Shown here piece by piece: positions 34,192 through 45,579 of a stretch of 64,000 nucleotides of DNA. The first letter of the stretch is position 1. Every line of letters begins with the position of its first letter. The notes under the pieces were generated by a model. It was not told the origin of the DNA and ran no database searches. It saw only the letters and a list, made by a program, of their open reading frames with translations. The DNA is taken from the NCBI RefSeq assembly GCF_947507565.1, contig NC_089182.1, positions 558,001 through 622,000 of the forward strand, written 5' to 3'. Both the position numbers and the translations under genes were made by a program. Source of the DNA: Oscarella lobularis (Eukaryota; Porifera; Homoscleromorpha; Homosclerophorida; Oscarellidae).

Positions 34192-36291
34192 ATGTTATTG
34201 TGTAAGCAGACGGCACTTGTTTGTCTTCTATTGTGCGCGCTGTCGTCGCGAACGACGGCGCAGAATCCGACGTCGACGGCGCAGAATGATCCTTTCGATC
34301 GAGATCTACTTCGCGAGGACGTCAAGTGCGTACGGATTCCTCTAAAGAAATGCCTCCCTATTCTACAGTACAATTACACCGCCTTTCCGAACTTGCTCCA
34401 ACAGCGACGCGCTCAAGAGGCGCAACGCGATTTCGACGTCACTAGTAGGTTGTTATCGTTGACGACGGGCTGTAGCGACTTCATGATCTTCTTCGTCTGT
34501 TCGATGTACGCGCCATTTTGCCAGGTCGATGAGCTGCGCGGCGATCGTGTACTGCCGCCCTGTCGGAATATGTGCGAATCGGCGCGCCGAGGTTGTGAGG
34601 GCCTGATGAGAAGGTATCGTTTTACGTGGCCGGATGAGTTCGACTGCGAGAGATTGCCCGAATGGGACGGCAGCGACAAGTGCGCCGGAGTCAACGACAC
34701 AGAGTTGGCGAAGGCGGCGAAACAGCTTAGGGATCGAAATCGGGGTTTTGCACCGACCGTTGATCTACCAACGTTTCAAACCCCGCCAATCGAGACAACG
34801 GGGAGAACCGCGGACGACTTGTGTCCGCAGCCGTTACGCGTCAACGCATCGCGAAACGACTATACGTTTGGCGGTCATAAGGTATGCGCTTTATGGGGAG
34901 GGAGGGGACCGGCCGGTGCAGCCGTTCTGACCGCCGCCGCCGGGGGGTTGTAGTCACGTGAATAATGTATAAATATTTCTTCTCCTTATAAGGGATGTGG
35001 CTTTCCATGCCCACCAATTCCGTCTGGCCTACCAGACAACTGGTACTTTACACTCAATGAGCGCGATGAGTTTGCACCCAATTGGATTTTTGCTTGGGCC
35101 CTATTGTGCACCTTCGCCACGTTTGCAACAATTCTCACGTTTCTCATTGATCGAGAACGATTTAACTATCCGGAACGGCCCATCATTTTGTTGGCCTTCT
35201 GCTACTTCGTCATTGCAGTCATTTACCTAACTGGATACGGTGGTCTTCAGAAGGGCTCATCGCACAACGTGGCATGCAACAACCGCATCGGCTTCTTGCA
35301 TCAGAAAATGAACAGCGAGAGCATCTCGTGCGCAGTGCAGTTTCTCGTCCTCTACTTCTTCACCATAGCCTCAGCTCTATGGTGGGTCATATTGACACTG
35401 ACGTGGTATCTTGCCGCCGTCTTGGCATGGGGAACGGAGGCAATCAATCGCCTGTCACAGTATTTTCACCTGTGCGCGTGGGCGATACCGGCAATATTGA
35501 CCATCGTCGTGCTCGCTCTGCAGAAAGTTGACGGCGATTACCTGTCAGGCGTCTGTTTTGTTGGCGTCCGCGATCTAGCGTCGCACAACATATTCGTCGT
35601 TGCGCCGCTGCTCATTTGTCTTCTCGTTGGCACGTTTTTTCTTCTCGCCGGCTTCTATTCAATGTTCCGCATTCGTTCGAAAGTGAACTTGCCAATGGGC
35701 ATGGCGACGAAGGAGAAGACGCGCTTGGAAAAGTTCATGGCTCGCATTGGAATATTTTCGATCATGTACACGGTACCAGCTGCAATCGTCACCGCCTGCC
35801 TAATCTACGAAAGCACCAACCGTTCGTCGTGGGAGACAACTCAGTTGGCGTGTGCGAGCCGCGCCACCGCGCCCGATTGCCTGCAGGGCGCGCGACCGAG
35901 TTTTGTCGTGTTTATGATCAAGTATTTCATGCTCCTGCTCGTCGGTACGACGTCCGGATTTTGGATTTGGTCGAGAAAGACGCTCGAATCATGGAAGATG
36001 TTTCTGTTTCGCTGTCGATGCATCTTGATCGATCCGGCGACGATGGCGGCGGCGACGGCGGCGGCGGCGAGGACGGAATCGCACGATCCGGCCATTCCGC
36101 GCGGGACTCGCGCCGATTCCGTTCCGAAGTACGGTCCGCCACAGGCGAAGCAACCGATGGGCTCCCAGCCTTATTTGCCGTCCGCCGATCCAGGACTGCG
36201 CTACGCGCACGTAGCGCAGCAGCAGATGATGATTGGAAGTTTGAGTAATCAAGAAAGCATGTTGAAGAAGCAGCAGGAGAGTGATGTTTGA
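34192..36291 (+). CDS. fzd: Frizzled Wnt receptor A
   Basis: Two exons, 34192-34881 and 34993-36291, give 662 residues. Signal peptide (LVCLLLCAL), then a cysteine-rich Wnt-binding domain with ten cysteines at residues about 45-165 (CVRIPLKKC, CSDFMIFFVCSMYAPFC, CRNMCESARRGC), a linker, and a seven-helix Frizzled core: TM1 begins near WIFAWALLCTFATFAT, TM3 has WWVILTLTWYLAA, and ECL2 has CFVG. After TM7 the tail begins KTLESW, an intact KTxxxW Dishevelled-binding motif. An Ala-rich run (36040-36070) follows. The domain set supports a functional canonical Wnt receptor. Frizzled B lies 514 bp downstream on the same strand, so the pair is a tandem arrangement, but their divergence shows the duplication is old. 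Confidence 0.95.
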
Positions 36292-36804
36292 GGGACTTTG
36301 CTTGTATTTACGAGGGGATCAATAGTTTAGGAGTAGATTCGTAAATCCGCTTTTTGCGCACGCCGGTAGTTATTTCGTCTTTGCTTGTTTCCTCTTCTGT
36401 GCCTCTTTGGTTAGATAGCTTGAAAAGATAGTAATGTTTTCCCGCCATTGTTTACTCCAGCGGCTCACGTGCGGACCGTCTAAATACCACGCCCCACTCG
36501 CTTCAAAATCGATGAAAAATCGCACGGACGCCACCCGCAAACACGCCGATCATTCGAGAACTACATTTAAAACCGTTTGCCGACTACAAAACGAAGAAAC
36601 GCTCGCGTATGCCCCGATGACGATTGACGCGCGGTCACGTGCGAACACAAAGAGAGAGGCTTTTGGATCTAATCCAATACTCGCCTTTTTATTCGCGACT
36701 TGACAAACAGCGAGCGTCAGATTCCTCGTTCAACCCGACAGGCCGGCTGCGAGACGATTAACCATCGAGATTCCTCTCGCGGGGAACTAGGGGCTCTTGT
36801 TAGC
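36292..36804. promoter_or_regulatory. Spacer between the two Frizzled genes
   Basis: 514 bp with the 3' flank of Frizzled A and presumed promoter of Frizzled B. No coding exon or recognisable site found. Confidence 0.35.
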
Positions 36805-39189
36805 ATGTTCACAGGCATCTTTCTATTTGCAGCGGCGGCAATACTCCCTCTACCGGCTCATACGTGGTCCAAAGGGCCGTCGACGTATCGATGCGAAACG
36901 GTGACGGAACCCCGGTGCCGTCAGTTCTACAATCGGACTCTTTTCCCGAACGACCTATTTCACGACACCCAAGCGGAGGCGGGCAAGATATTCGCCGACT
37001 ACGATCCTCTAATCAACACGAATTGCTCTGATTCGTTGCTTATACTTCTCTGCTCGCGCTACTACCCGTACTGTTTGGACGACAATAAGACGTTGCCGCC
37101 CTGTCGCGAATTGTGCGAATGCGCGCGGAAGGGATGCGAGCCGGTCGTGCGCGGTCACCAGCGACCGTGGCCCGACGATTTGGATTGCGAAAAATTTCCC
37201 AATTCGACGAGCGGCGAACTGTGCATACACAATTTCGCCCCGTGCGATCCAACTCCGACTCCGACCGTCGCCCTGACGACGCGATCGAGCAACGAAACGT
37301 CGTCAACTTTTCGCGCAACGACGTCGTCGACGGCAAAGGCGACATCGTCGATGCCGACGATGCCGACGACGACGACAATAAGGTCGTGCAAAGCACCACT
37401 ATTCGTCAGTCAACGAAAAATGGACGCGTTCGCTGGAATTGAATATTGCAAGTACGCACGTATATACAGTATATACTCCGATTACGCCGGTTCCCTTACT
37501 AAAATCGCGCGCAAAGTTCTGATTAAAAAATCAAGAAGGAGCGACTTTAAGTGCCCATTCGTGATCTTTCGAGACTGTAGTAGTTTGTGTAGGGTTAGAG
37601 CTTAGCCAATGTGCTGACTAACGTACGAGACAATTGTCTATCCAGAAATGCAAAGACCTTTCCTATAGTCTTTCCCTCCTAGATAGACGACGTTCCTAAA
37701 GATAATTTCACTCTATCGGTATTCTCTTTTAGGTCGTCGTGCAACGGTCCTTTCTCGGACGAGCAATTGGACTCCGGTTCCAAGTGGCTCGTCGTTTTAT
37801 CGGTCCTGTGTCTCGTTTGCGTGCTATTCGCTCTGCCGGCGCGCTGCGTGGAAAAGCGACGATTTCGCGGCACCGAACAGGCCGTTTTTTACCTGGTCGC
37901 GTGTTTGATGGTCGTTTCCGTGGGATTCATCGTCGGAGCGTCTCTCCGTCGACAATCGGTCGCGTGCGAGGAAGTCGAAGCTAATCGAACGGCCGCTCGA
38001 ACGTCGGACCGATTTAAAGACAGCGTGCCATGCATCGCCACCTTCATACTTACGTACTACTTTTCAATGGCCGCTGGTTTCTGGTGAGTTCGCGCGCGTT
38101 TTTATAGGGCCGAGTTTATGCTGATTCGCAGTATAGCAACACTCGTTACTGCGAATCAGCAGTCTCAGAAAACTATGTACTGGTATTCGTCAAACTTAGA
38201 GAGGTTGTTCCTATTTTCACGCTAAGAACAGTGAGTGGCCATAAATACGTAGACTTGGCGAACACCTTTCGTGGTTGGCCCGTTTTCTAAGAACTGGCGG
38301 TAGAAAGTCCTACCAAAGAGGCCTGTGTTCTACTGTAGACCTATTCACTATTATTACTTCGGCTGTGGCCGGTTCTATATATTTCTAGCCTAAGGTCGTG
38401 TTTTTACTTTTTAGGTGGATGCTCCTGTCTCTCCAATGGTTCCTCGTTACGGCAATGGATTGGACCGAGAAGGACGTGTCGCTCGGCGAAAATTTCCATC
38501 ACTTCTACGTCTGGTTCACGTCTCTCTGCCTCTCGGTTATAGTCTTCGCAATGAGCGCGCTCGACGGAGACGTTCTCGCAAACGTCTGCTCGCCGGGCAA
38601 TCAGAACGAAACCTTTCTGACCGGCTTCGTCATTACGCCTATTATGGCAATACTCGTCACGTCCCTTCTCCTCTTTGCATCCGGAATAGTCCAACTGGTC
38701 GCTCGAAAGCAAAAACGTCAACCGAAAGAGAAGCCGCCAAAAAGCGACAGCGCAACAAAGGATACCGAAAGAAAAAGTGTCGCCTCCGCCGCCGCCACCG
38801 CCGCCGCCGTCACCGTCGCCGCGCAGCCGACCAAGGCGAAACCGAGTTTGCCATTCCTCTTCGCCTTCAACGTCATCAACGCAACCAGCTACATCATTCT
38901 CGCCTCGTGTTATTTCTACGAACGCGCCGCGCGTCTCGACGCCGAGTCGCAGCTGAACACGTTGAACTGTTTGGAGAAAAAAACGTGTTCGAAGCAGTCC
39001 CAAATCTTTTCGATAGCCTTGCTCAAGTATGCCGCTGTCCTTCTTCCAGGCATAGCCGTTCCGTTTTGGGCGTGGGCGAGCAAGTTCAGGTTGGTCGTTC
39101 GATACTACTGGGCGCCGAAAGAATGCACGAGAGCCTTCCAACGACCCGTCGTCGTCGTCGAGCAGAGTTCCACTAGCACATATGTGTAG
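36805..39189 (+). CDS. fzd: Frizzled-type receptor B lacking the KTxxxW motif
   Basis: Three exons, 36805-37451, 37733-38083, 38415-39189, about 590 residues. Signal peptide (FLFAAAAILPLPA), a cysteine-rich domain (CSDSLLILLCSRYYPYC, CRELCECARKGC), a Thr/Ser-rich linker, and seven hydrophobic segments, with the Frizzled signature WWMLLSLQWFL in TM3. After TM7 (LLPGIAVPFWAWAS) the sequence reads KFRLVVRYYW; the canonical KTxxxW used by other Frizzleds to bind Dishevelled is missing. The third intracellular loop is long, with basic and Ala-rich runs (38700-38850). This may be a decoy or differently coupled receptor. Smoothened is an alternative for divergent family members, but the CRD cysteine pattern and TM3 motif look Frizzled-like. 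Confidence 0.88.
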
Positions 39190-39329
39190 AAGAGAATTGC
39201 CGCTCCGCCACCGCTGATATTGCATGCACAATATCATCATCATCGTTATAGGAAGTTATCTTGTATCCAATATAAATACATGTATTCTATATCGGTATCC
39301 GGGTCATTGAGAATTGATAAGTATGAGCT

Positions 39330-40377
39330 ATGTCTTTCAAGCTCGTCGGTGACCAATACGGAGAAATACGCTTGAATAAGGTCTGCTACGGATAGAACTC
39401 GGCCGGGATAACAAACCCTAATCTGATTAGAGGCGTAGGGTCGACAATCTGCTATTGGAGGGGATTCCCGAGGGTGAAGCAGCTCTGACTAAAAATGGGA
39501 GGTACATGCAAAGAGAGACTTCTTTCTCTCTCTCTCAGTCATCCCATTTAGGTATGTTTGTCTCGTGTGCCGAAATGGGCCGACGTTCGATACGACAGAT
39601 ACGCTGTCGTTGCACAGGCGAGGAAAAAAGCACGCTACAGGTTACATACGTTGTTGTGTTGGGTTTTTTTGCTTGAGAGCACGATTCCTATCCTAGCTTC
39701 GCGGCACCAGAAGGACGTCGAAGAGGAATCGATGCTCAAAAGGCAAAAAATTGAACACGAGAGCGCTTTAGATAGCTCCACCAAAGCGGTACCTTTCTCC
39801 GATCGATACTAAGCGCTTTTTTTGTATGCGGGTCTCTTTATTGAGGCCCCTTTGCTGAGAGAATCGAAAAGGGCTGTGCAGTTACTTAGTAATGCGCCCG
39901 GAAATGGTACGGCTGTCGAATCGGGGGCTAACACTCGGGGCAATGAGTCGATTTTTCGACCACGCTCGTCCGGGGCTTTCGGAAGCACTACGAGACGTCG
40001 TTTTCCGGATAAAACCGGCTCGAATGCGACGAAAGTGCTGCGAAAGGATCCCGTTTACGTTTTTCCGTGGAGAGCTGGTGTGCGCAGTGGGAAAAAACCG
40101 AAGAGCGAAACCGGAGCCGAGTAATGGGCCCGAAACAGTATTCTACAAAAAACGCGTTACTTCACCTCTTAGGAAAGCTGTTTCGGAGGCGGCTCTCGAA
40201 GAGCAGAAGAGAGTTCGACGTCTGAAAGAGTGAGCGCCATAGCTGTAGTTGCAGGAAACGTTCCCAATCGTCCTTTGCAGAGCTGGTTGGCTACAAAGTG
40301 AGGACGGCACGTGGTCGAAGGACCCGAATGTGGAATTTGACTCCGATGAAGAAGAGCCGCCCCTATGTCAATTATAA
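39330..40377 (+). CDS. SCNM1: SCNM1-like U1-type zinc-finger splicing factor
   Basis: Seven exons: 39330-39380, 39431-39501, 39552-39640, 39697-39788, 39846-39906, 40088-40229, 40281-40377; 200 residues, close to the vertebrate length. The start MSFKLVGDQ matches the human start, then RRRVDNLLLEGIPEGEAAL. A C2H2 finger of the U1 type follows (YVCLVCRNG ... LHRRGKKH). The C-terminal signature AGWLQSEDGTWSKDPNVEFD then SDEEEPP is the most conserved part of the family. SCNM1 is a minor-spliceosome (U12-type intron) component in vertebrates; its presence suggests that this animal keeps U12 splicing. It ends only about 50 bp from the convergent coiled-coil gene. Confidence 0.9.
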
Positions 40378-40426
40378 TTAATTAAATACAAAAGGTAAAT
40401 CAATAAATAGTACAGTACTACCGTTT

Positions 40427-41767
40427 CTATAAATCCTGCGCATAAAAGTCAGGCGACTGGCCTAGTGTAAAATAGGAGTACGTGAAAGCTCTGTTTATCT
40501 TCAAGTCGTGCATCGTTCTAAGCGCCTCTGAAGCCATTTCGGTGTACCACGATTGCTTATCCAATGCTCTTTGCTTTTCCTCTTCAAGTCGACGGATTCT
40601 ATCTCTCTCCTCGGCGCTTCGTTGTCGTCTCTCTTGCTCGCGTCGTCGTGCCGCCTCCTCCGCTTCTCGTCTCATTGCCTCCAGCTCCGCTCTCCTTGTT
40701 TCGTCTGTTTCTTCGGCTATTCTTCTCGCCCACTCCAATCTTTCCGCTTCTTCTTGCAGCCGTCGTTCCGCCTCCTCTTCGGCCTCAATCCGCGCCAACT
40801 CGAGTCTCCTCGCCTCTTCCTCTCGACGTCGAATAATTTCGCTTTCTAGTTTTAGTCTCATTTCTTCCATCTGCCGTCGCAGCATCTCCTGTTTCCGCTT
40901 CTCCGCCTCGCGTCGCTCGTCCGCTTCGCGCTCCGCTCGCTCTCTCGCCTCGCGCTCTTCCAGCATCTTTTGCCTTCTCCTAGCGATGTGGTCCTGCAGC
41001 CGCTGCTCTTCCTCCCTTTTCATACGATCTATTCGCAACTCTTCTTCGGCTGCCGCTAATCGTTCCGCTTCCCTTCTCTCCTTTTCCTCCTGCCTCTTCA
41101 TCGCCACTTCCCGTCGCCGTCTCTCCGCTATCTCCGCCCACTTCTCTAGCCGCTTTCGCCGATCCGCTTCTCGCTGTTTCGTCTTGCCATTTTCATTGCT
41201 TTCCTTTTCCACTCCTTCAACATCCGTCGTGCCTATGGTCGCACGGTCTACGCCAACACTGCGTCGTATTTCTCTTTTACTTCCAACACTGCTAATTCGA
41301 TTTTCCTCTGCGCCTGGGAATTTCGCGCTCGCTTTCACCTTTCTAGGTACAGTAGTCCCGCTTTTCTCCGCTTCTTCCTCTAACTTCAGCTTAGCGTCGT
41401 CCGCTTCAGAGTCATTCTCAGCACCAGATTCTTCCACATCCTGAGCAGAATCGTTTGTACTCTGATTCGTATCCTCACGAGCTTTCTTCTTCTTTTTCTT
41501 TGCCTTCTTCTCATCAGTCTTCCCCGTATCGTCTTTCTTCGTCTTGCTCGAGTCTTTTTCGGTGCGTTTCTTTGTCTTCGAAAGAGATTTTATTTTCTTC
41601 TTCGACGCTGTCATTTTTTTAGGAGCGTCTTCGACGCTTGCACGAGCCGAAGACTCGGTCGTCTCCTCCGTGGCATCATCATCGCTCGCACAACCCGTGG
41701 CGTCGCTGCTTTCACTCGCAGTCGCATTTTCCGCAGAAGAACCGATGCCTACTGGGCTACGATCAGC
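40427..41767 (-). CDS. Charged coiled-coil protein, 3' part (5' end in sequence gap)
   Basis: One continuous frame from the N-gap edge to a stop at 40427, about 447 residues. The first third is acidic/Ser-rich then Lys-rich (KKKIKSLSKTKKRTEKD). The middle is a long Arg/Glu/Lys-rich coiled coil (for example EEAERRLQEEAERLEWARR). It ends in a non-charged tail with aromatic residues (FTYSYFTLGQSPDFYAQDL). I do not recognise the family with confidence; KIAA2012-like and MAP7-like proteins have similar composition. It could be fused to neurabin across the gap, but neurabin normally ends soon after its SAM domain, so a separate gene is more likely. Confidence 0.6.
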   Translation of the reverse strand, partial: ADRSPVGIGSSAENATASESSDATGCASDDDATEETTESSARASVEDAPKKMTASKKKIKSLSKTKKRTEKDSSKTKKDDTGKTDEKKAKKKKKKAREDTNQSTNDSAQDVEESGAENDSEADDAKLKLEEEAEKSGTTVPRKVKASAKFPGAEENRISSVGSKREIRRSVGVDRATIGTTDVEGVEKESNENGKTKQREADRRKRLEKWAEIAERRRREVAMKRQEEKERREAERLAAAEEELRIDRMKREEEQRLQDHIARRRQKMLEEREARERAEREADERREAEKRKQEMLRRQMEEMRLKLESEIIRRREEEARRLELARIEAEEEAERRLQEEAERLEWARRIAEETDETRRAELEAMRREAEEAARRREQERRQRSAEERDRIRRLEEEKQRALDKQSWYTEMASEALRTMHDLKINRAFTYSYFTLGQSPDFYAQDL

Positions 41768-41967
41768 NNNNNNNNNNNNNNNNNNNNNNNNNNNNNNNNN
41801 NNNNNNNNNNNNNNNNNNNNNNNNNNNNNNNNNNNNNNNNNNNNNNNNNNNNNNNNNNNNNNNNNNNNNNNNNNNNNNNNNNNNNNNNNNNNNNNNNNNN
41901 NNNNNNNNNNNNNNNNNNNNNNNNNNNNNNNNNNNNNNNNNNNNNNNNNNNNNNNNNNNNNNNNNNN
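41768..41967. other. Assembly gap (200 N)
   Basis: A run of exactly 200 N, a conventional gap placeholder. It hides the 3' end of neurabin and the 5' end of the coiled-coil gene. Confidence 0.99.
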
Positions 41968-44900
41968 TTCCCTTTCTTCGTCAATCGAAGCGCTTCCTTC
42001 TCCTTCTTCTTCGCCAGCTTCATCTCCTCCTGAAGCCGCTTCTTTTGCTGCTTTCGCATCTTTTCCAATTGAATCCGCATCGCTTTGGCCTCCTTCTTAA
42101 ACGTCGAACGATCGCCCGACTTCACTCCAAGCGCCTGCGAACGACGACGAAAGAGCTCATTACAGATCCCCTCCCCCCCCCCCCCCCGCACTCACCTTCA
42201 ATTTGGAATCGTCCAATTCGGGCAGATGACTGCCAACGACGCCCTGCTCCTGAAACGATTCCACATACCGATCCATCTTGATGACGGAGAGCCATTCGTT
42301 CACTTCGCCCCGATTCCATTCGGTCACCAAACGGGACTGGCGCCGATGCTGCGCCGCCTCCTCCGTGGACTCGTCCATCGCCGCGGCATCTTCGCCGGTA
42401 GGCGGACAAGGGGGCGAGGGCGCGCCGCCGCCGCTCAATTTCTCCGTCATCTCGTCGCTATCTAGCTCCTCCCCCCCTTCAAGAAGAGCCGGCGGCGGAG
42501 GAGGAAGCGAACTCACCGACGACGATAGCGAACGAGTCAACAGCGCATTCGCCGTCGAATCGTCCGCGTTCTCGTCACCGAAAACGGTTCCGTCGTTGAC
42601 GGATGACTGCAGTCCTGGCGCATCCGGCGACGCAGCCTCGCCACCACCACCCCCGTCGTCTCCAGGCGATTCCACGCTCGTCGCGGCCAATCTGATAGCT
42701 GACGGTTTCATAGGAATGCCGCCGCCTTTTCCAAACAAATGGCCTAATTTCTTTGCAAACGGCGATTCGGCAACAGACATCGTCATGGAGCGACGAACTT
42801 GAGACGACGCAGAAGCCGGCGGCGAATGAAGCATTGCCGTATCGTCGAAACTCCCCTCCGGCGACTGCAGACTCGACTTTCGCGGAGGAGGCGGCGGCAT
42901 AGCCTTCGCCGGCGGCGGTGCCGGCTTCGGCACTGTCGTAAGAGATCGCTGCCGCGGCCGCGGAGAGTCGCCCGTTGGCGAGAGTGGCGGCGATTCCTTT
43001 GGCGGCGGGGGTATGGTTATCGACGCCGGCTCCTCCTCCACGGGCGGCGGCGGCGGCGGCGACGTCGCGTTGCGTTGGATCATACCGCGACTGGGACGTC
43101 GGCGACGCGTCGACTGTTGCGCGAGACGCACTCGCTCCTTTGTTGCTGCGACGTCGAGGAGGGGTGCGCGGGGAACGGAGACCAAGGCATCTAAGGAAAG
43201 ATTGGGACTATCGAGTTATTGGTTTCTTTAGACGCACGTTGATTCTGCTCCCGTGTGGGACGTCGGATGTGTTTGGGAGCTATTTTTCGGTCGGCCAGTT
43301 TTTCCTTCATTTCGTCTAGATCCCGTTCCGCTACGCGGCGGAGAAGCTGTTCGGCTTCGAGGACGGCGTCCGATTGAGCGAGCTTGAGGAGCCATTAGCA
43401 TGATTAATTATTCGCGATGACGTGTACCTTTTCGCTTGCTCTCTCCCATTCCGCTTCTCGTTCGTCGATAAATTCCTCGAGGTCTTTTATCTGAACTAGG
43501 CGCTCAGATTACGAGGTGGACGCTAAGATAGAACCCACGTGTTTGCGTAGTTCGTCGTTTTGCGTTTGAGCAATTTGCAATGATTCGCTTAGTTGTAGCA
43601 CCTTACGTAGGCAAGTCAAACGTAGTACAAAAACGTAGTTATACAAACTGTACCTGTTCTTGAAGCATCTGACACTCTTCGATCTGAAAGAGGTACATTT
43701 TTCTCTCGTAAAAGTTAGAGAGGGCTGCATAGTAAAGTATGCCTTCTATTATCTCAACTAGCTGATTGATGTGGGTTCAGTACCTAACTGTAATCTAAGT
43801 CTACCGTTGGTTTTTGCGTAATAAAAGATAACCCCTTTTTTGCTTTATACCTTGTCGTCGGTTTTTTGACCTCTAAGCCCTTCAACTTCAGCCTCGAGTT
43901 GTTCTACCTAAATAAAGACCTCTTGCTAGCAATTCCAAGGCAGGAAAACTTACGAGAAATTTAGCTGCGGCCAATTCAGACTCGTCTCGTTGACTATCAA
44001 GGTTTCCAAGTCTAAAGTGAACGCGTTTAATTAATTAATTAATTAAACTTTTTTCTTCTTTTCGGTTTTTCTACTGGCTTACCTTTCCGTCAGCTGAACG
44101 CGCTCTTTTTCAAGCTCAACGACGCGTTGTTCTAAATCGCTTATCGCGCAATCCCGCTCGTTTTTCTCTGCTTTTGACGATTCGGCTTGCGTGGAAAGTT
44201 CGTCGCGTAGAGAAGCGCAAGCAGACGTCTCCTGAAAAAAACCGACGTCAGTCGAAGACGACGTTCTCACGACTACGTACCGCCTGCAATTTCTCCTCGA
44301 GGCCTTTCGTCACAGCTTGCAACGTTTTGAACTGAAAACGAAAAGAATCGAAAATACAAGGACTTAGTTTAATTACGCATACCTCTTCTTGGAGAGAATA
44401 AAAACCGGAGACCTGTCGAGTAGAAAGTTCGTTTCAGTTGCCTCAAATAGATACACAAGAACTCGAAACCTTTTCCAGCAATTCGGCATTTTCAACTTTC
44501 AGTTTTTGCAAATCAGAAGCGGCCCCCGCCGGCGCACTACTCCGCCTTGCAACAGTCAACCTATAAGAAGGAGAAACGTCGAGGAAAAAAAAGAGAAAAA
44601 AAACAGAAAACTATCTCAACTCCACCAGTACAGTACTCACTTGACTCTATCTCCCGCGGCGCCGAGCAAACTCAACGCCAATTGCGACGAGACGCCGACC
44701 AGCGACTGTCCGTCGACTTCCGTGAGACAATCTCCCGCGGCGATACGTCCGTCCTTGAAAGCGACGCCGCCCTCTTTCACGTCTCTCACGTAGATGTTTA
44801 CGAGAGCGCTCGCGATATTCGGGTCGTGGATCATGCTCTTTCCCGTCACGCTGATGCCGAGACCGTTCGCGCCTTCCTTCTGCAACTCCACCGCGAACGT

Positions 44901-45410
44901 TTCCATCTCTTCGACCATCTTTTCGAGCGCGCACGCCGCCGAAGCGAGCACGGGATCGTGATCGGGATTCTTTCTCTCATACTCCGACGTCCCGTATGTT
45001 GTAATCACTTCGAACCCGCCGGCGAATCGAACGAGCCGACCGCCAGTCAAATCGAGATTAGGCGGCGTGGTGGGCGTGTAACCGGGATATTGAATTGAAT
45101 TCGATTCGCAAACGCCTACTTTCGGTATGGATAGCGGCGACGGACGCTGTTTCTCGACTCGATCCCGTGCGAGCGCGGGAGGACTCTTTTGCGGCGGCGA
45201 CGGGCGCGGACGACGCGGCGGCGGGCTCGCCGCTGCAGTTGTCGTGGGAAGTTTGACCGCTCCGATCACAGGGACGCTTTTCTTTTCGAGCGACGGCGAT
45301 TGAGTCGTTTCGAGCGGTTTGCGGGAGGGTCGCGATGCGGGGCGGGGTCGGGGAGCTGGACGGGGCTTTGCGATCGAATCTTCGCTCTCCGACGGCGACG
45401 GATCGGCCAT
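41968..45410 (-). CDS. PPP1R9: Neurabin/spinophilin (PP1-targeting actin scaffold), 3' end in gap
   Basis: First exon 44641-45410: proline-rich N-terminus, then RLVRF, a PP1-docking RVxF motif, followed by the neurabin-specific FEVITTYGTSEYERKNPDHD and a PDZ domain (GLGISVTGKS, GGVAFKDGRIAAGDCLTEVD). The next exon continues VKLTVARR. Small coiled-coil exons span about 44560-43300 (QVKIDLEEFI-type heptads). Exon 42196-43190 is proline-rich and leads into a SAM domain (VNEWLSVIKMDRYVESFQEQ), which finishes in exon 41968-42134 (ALGVKSGDRSTF) with a basic helix reaching the gap. Domain order PP1 site-PDZ-coiled coil-SAM equals vertebrate neurabin-1. The N-terminal F-actin-binding region is short. 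Expected role: holding protein phosphatase 1 at actin-rich membranes. Confidence 0.9.
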
Positions 45411-45579
45411 GGGATGGCGGGATTCGCGGGAAACGTCTCAAGGTGCGTAATGTGAGCGACACGCCTACTTTGCTTGATCCCGAGTTACGGGAAGTTGAGG
45501 TAACGACACGCCCCTTTCTTCGTAATCGGTTATTGAGTAGCAGGAGATATCGTATTGCAAGTTTGGTTTCTTGCAGTGT

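Noticed and set aside
33705-34373. Open frames on both strands upstream of Frizzled A
   Set aside because: No domain, no consistent splice sites, and the two strands mirror each other; treated as 5' flank.
35616-36248. Open frame overlapping Frizzled A in another frame
   Set aside because: The Frizzled frame has all family motifs; the alternative lacks any domain and is a shadow.
38404-39243. 279-codon minus-strand frame opposite Frizzled B
   Set aside because: Antisense to a well-supported Frizzled exon, of low complexity (Gly/Arg runs), and without motifs.
40482-41444. Long Ser/Leu-rich open frame on the plus strand
   Set aside because: It is the reverse complement of the Glu/Arg-rich coiled-coil frame; such codon composition keeps the antisense frame open.
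40427-42134. Reading the coiled-coil gene and neurabin as a single gene across the gap
   Set aside because: Neurabin family proteins end soon after the SAM domain, and the gap hides the junction; kept as two entries with the uncertainty stated.
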